DNA of 23,677 bases from a virus, in the IMG/VR virus record IMGVR_UViG_3300022752_000401, positions 1 through 23,677 of that record; one strand, given 5' to 3'. A program made the position numbers and the translations under genes. Numbering within the stretch: position 1 is the stretch's first letter; each line of letters starts with the position of its first letter. The notes under the pieces are model-generated. The model made no database searches. It saw only the letters and a list, made by a program, of their open reading frames with translations, and had not been told where the DNA came from. Below are positions 23,414 to 23,677 of the stretch, piece after piece.

Positions 23414-23677
23414 ATGAGTCTTCTTATATCATTGCCTTGTTATGGTGGATTGGTGAATGAAAAAACCACAACATCACTTTTCAATCTTGGTAAACTTTTA
23501 GTTCGTAATAACATAGACCACGGCATTATGACTGTGGCAAATGAGTCCTTGATTACTCACGGACGGTCAAGAATTGCAAACTTCTTTATGAATAATACAG
23601 AGTTTGAATATTTGTTCTGTCTGGATGCTGATGTTGCATTTTTGCCAGAAGATATGTTGCAATTGTATTCTTATCAA
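23414..23677 (+). CDS. Glycosyltransferase-like protein, 5' part only
   Basis: Starts MSLLISLPCYGGLVNEKTTT three bases after the previous stop and is open to the window edge (88 codons seen). The chain ISLPCYGG ... HGRSRIANFFM ... YLFCLDADVAF fits the N-terminal half of a GT-A fold. LDADV would be the DxD-type motif that binds metal and nucleotide-sugar. Such genes are common in T4-like cyanophages and may modify virion proteins, host surface polymers or DNA; the substrate cannot be told here. No ribosome binding site is obvious, so translation may be coupled to the 526-aa gene. The 3' end is missing because the window ends. Confidence 0.75.
   Translation, partial: MSLLISLPCYGGLVNEKTTTSLFNLGKLLVRNNIDHGIMTVANESLITHGRSRIANFFMNNTEFEYLFCLDADVAFLPEDMLQLYSYQ

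Noticed and set aside
1-23677. Diversity-generating retroelement
   Set aside because: The repeats and fibre genes invite the idea, but no reverse transcriptase is present and I saw no template/variable repeat pair with adenine-specific differences. The differences between repeats are mostly synonymous and of all types.

Overview
The window is a compact, AT-rich stretch of a tailed-phage genome, all coding on the + strand. It is almost entirely virion-adhesion genes: long, Ser/Thr/Gly/Asn-rich fibre-like proteins built from repeated beta-modules. The best match is a T4-like marine cyanophage (myovirus of Synechococcus or Prochlorococcus). This rests on the recognisable style of these fibre proteins, late-promoter-like [AC]TAAATA boxes in front of most genes, and a phage glycosyltransferase-like gene at the end. 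No polymerase, terminase or photosynthesis gene lies in the window, so host assignment is inference.

Layout. 1-2202: the tail of an unidentified gene, a 120-aa small structural-type protein with a strong ribosome binding site, and a 565-aa repeat-built fibre protein. 2269-5268: a 999-aa fibre ending in a peptidase S74 self-cleaving chaperone, followed by a terminator. 5351-5816: two small, non-structural-looking genes between two terminators. 5940-13364: a 2474-aa giant fibre with a beta-helix-like N-terminus, several repeated beta-domains and a gp12-like collar/tip with two HxH motifs. 13390-14210: a Cys4 small protein overlapping a tail-assembly-chaperone-like gene. 14237-15055: a short S74 fibre with a perfect 60-bp tandem repeat. 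15086-15244: a 52-aa coiled-coil protein. 15294-21806: a 2170-aa S74 fibre with two arrays of a 34-aa (102-bp) repeat. 21830-23410: a 526-aa protein made of duplicated beta-domains with nested insertions. 23414-end: the 5' part of a glycosyltransferase-like gene.

How the parts fit. The proteins look like a tail-adhesin set. Three carry C-terminal S74 domains, which in known families fold and trimerise the fibre and then cleave off. One carries a receptor-tip collar domain, and the 159-aa protein resembles a fibre-assembly chaperone. Short modules, notably the GIGTTNP-x-KL-x-V-x-G motif and the NNVSSTININTSGIITA motif, recur across different genes, with DNA identity up to 74 bases. The locus could therefore recombine with itself to shuffle adhesin modules. 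Transcription appears organised as several late units: both giant fibre genes have a terminator and a late-type promoter packed together just upstream.

No tRNA, rRNA, CRISPR array, insertion sequence, integrase or reverse transcriptase was seen. No gap between genes exceeds about 125 bases.
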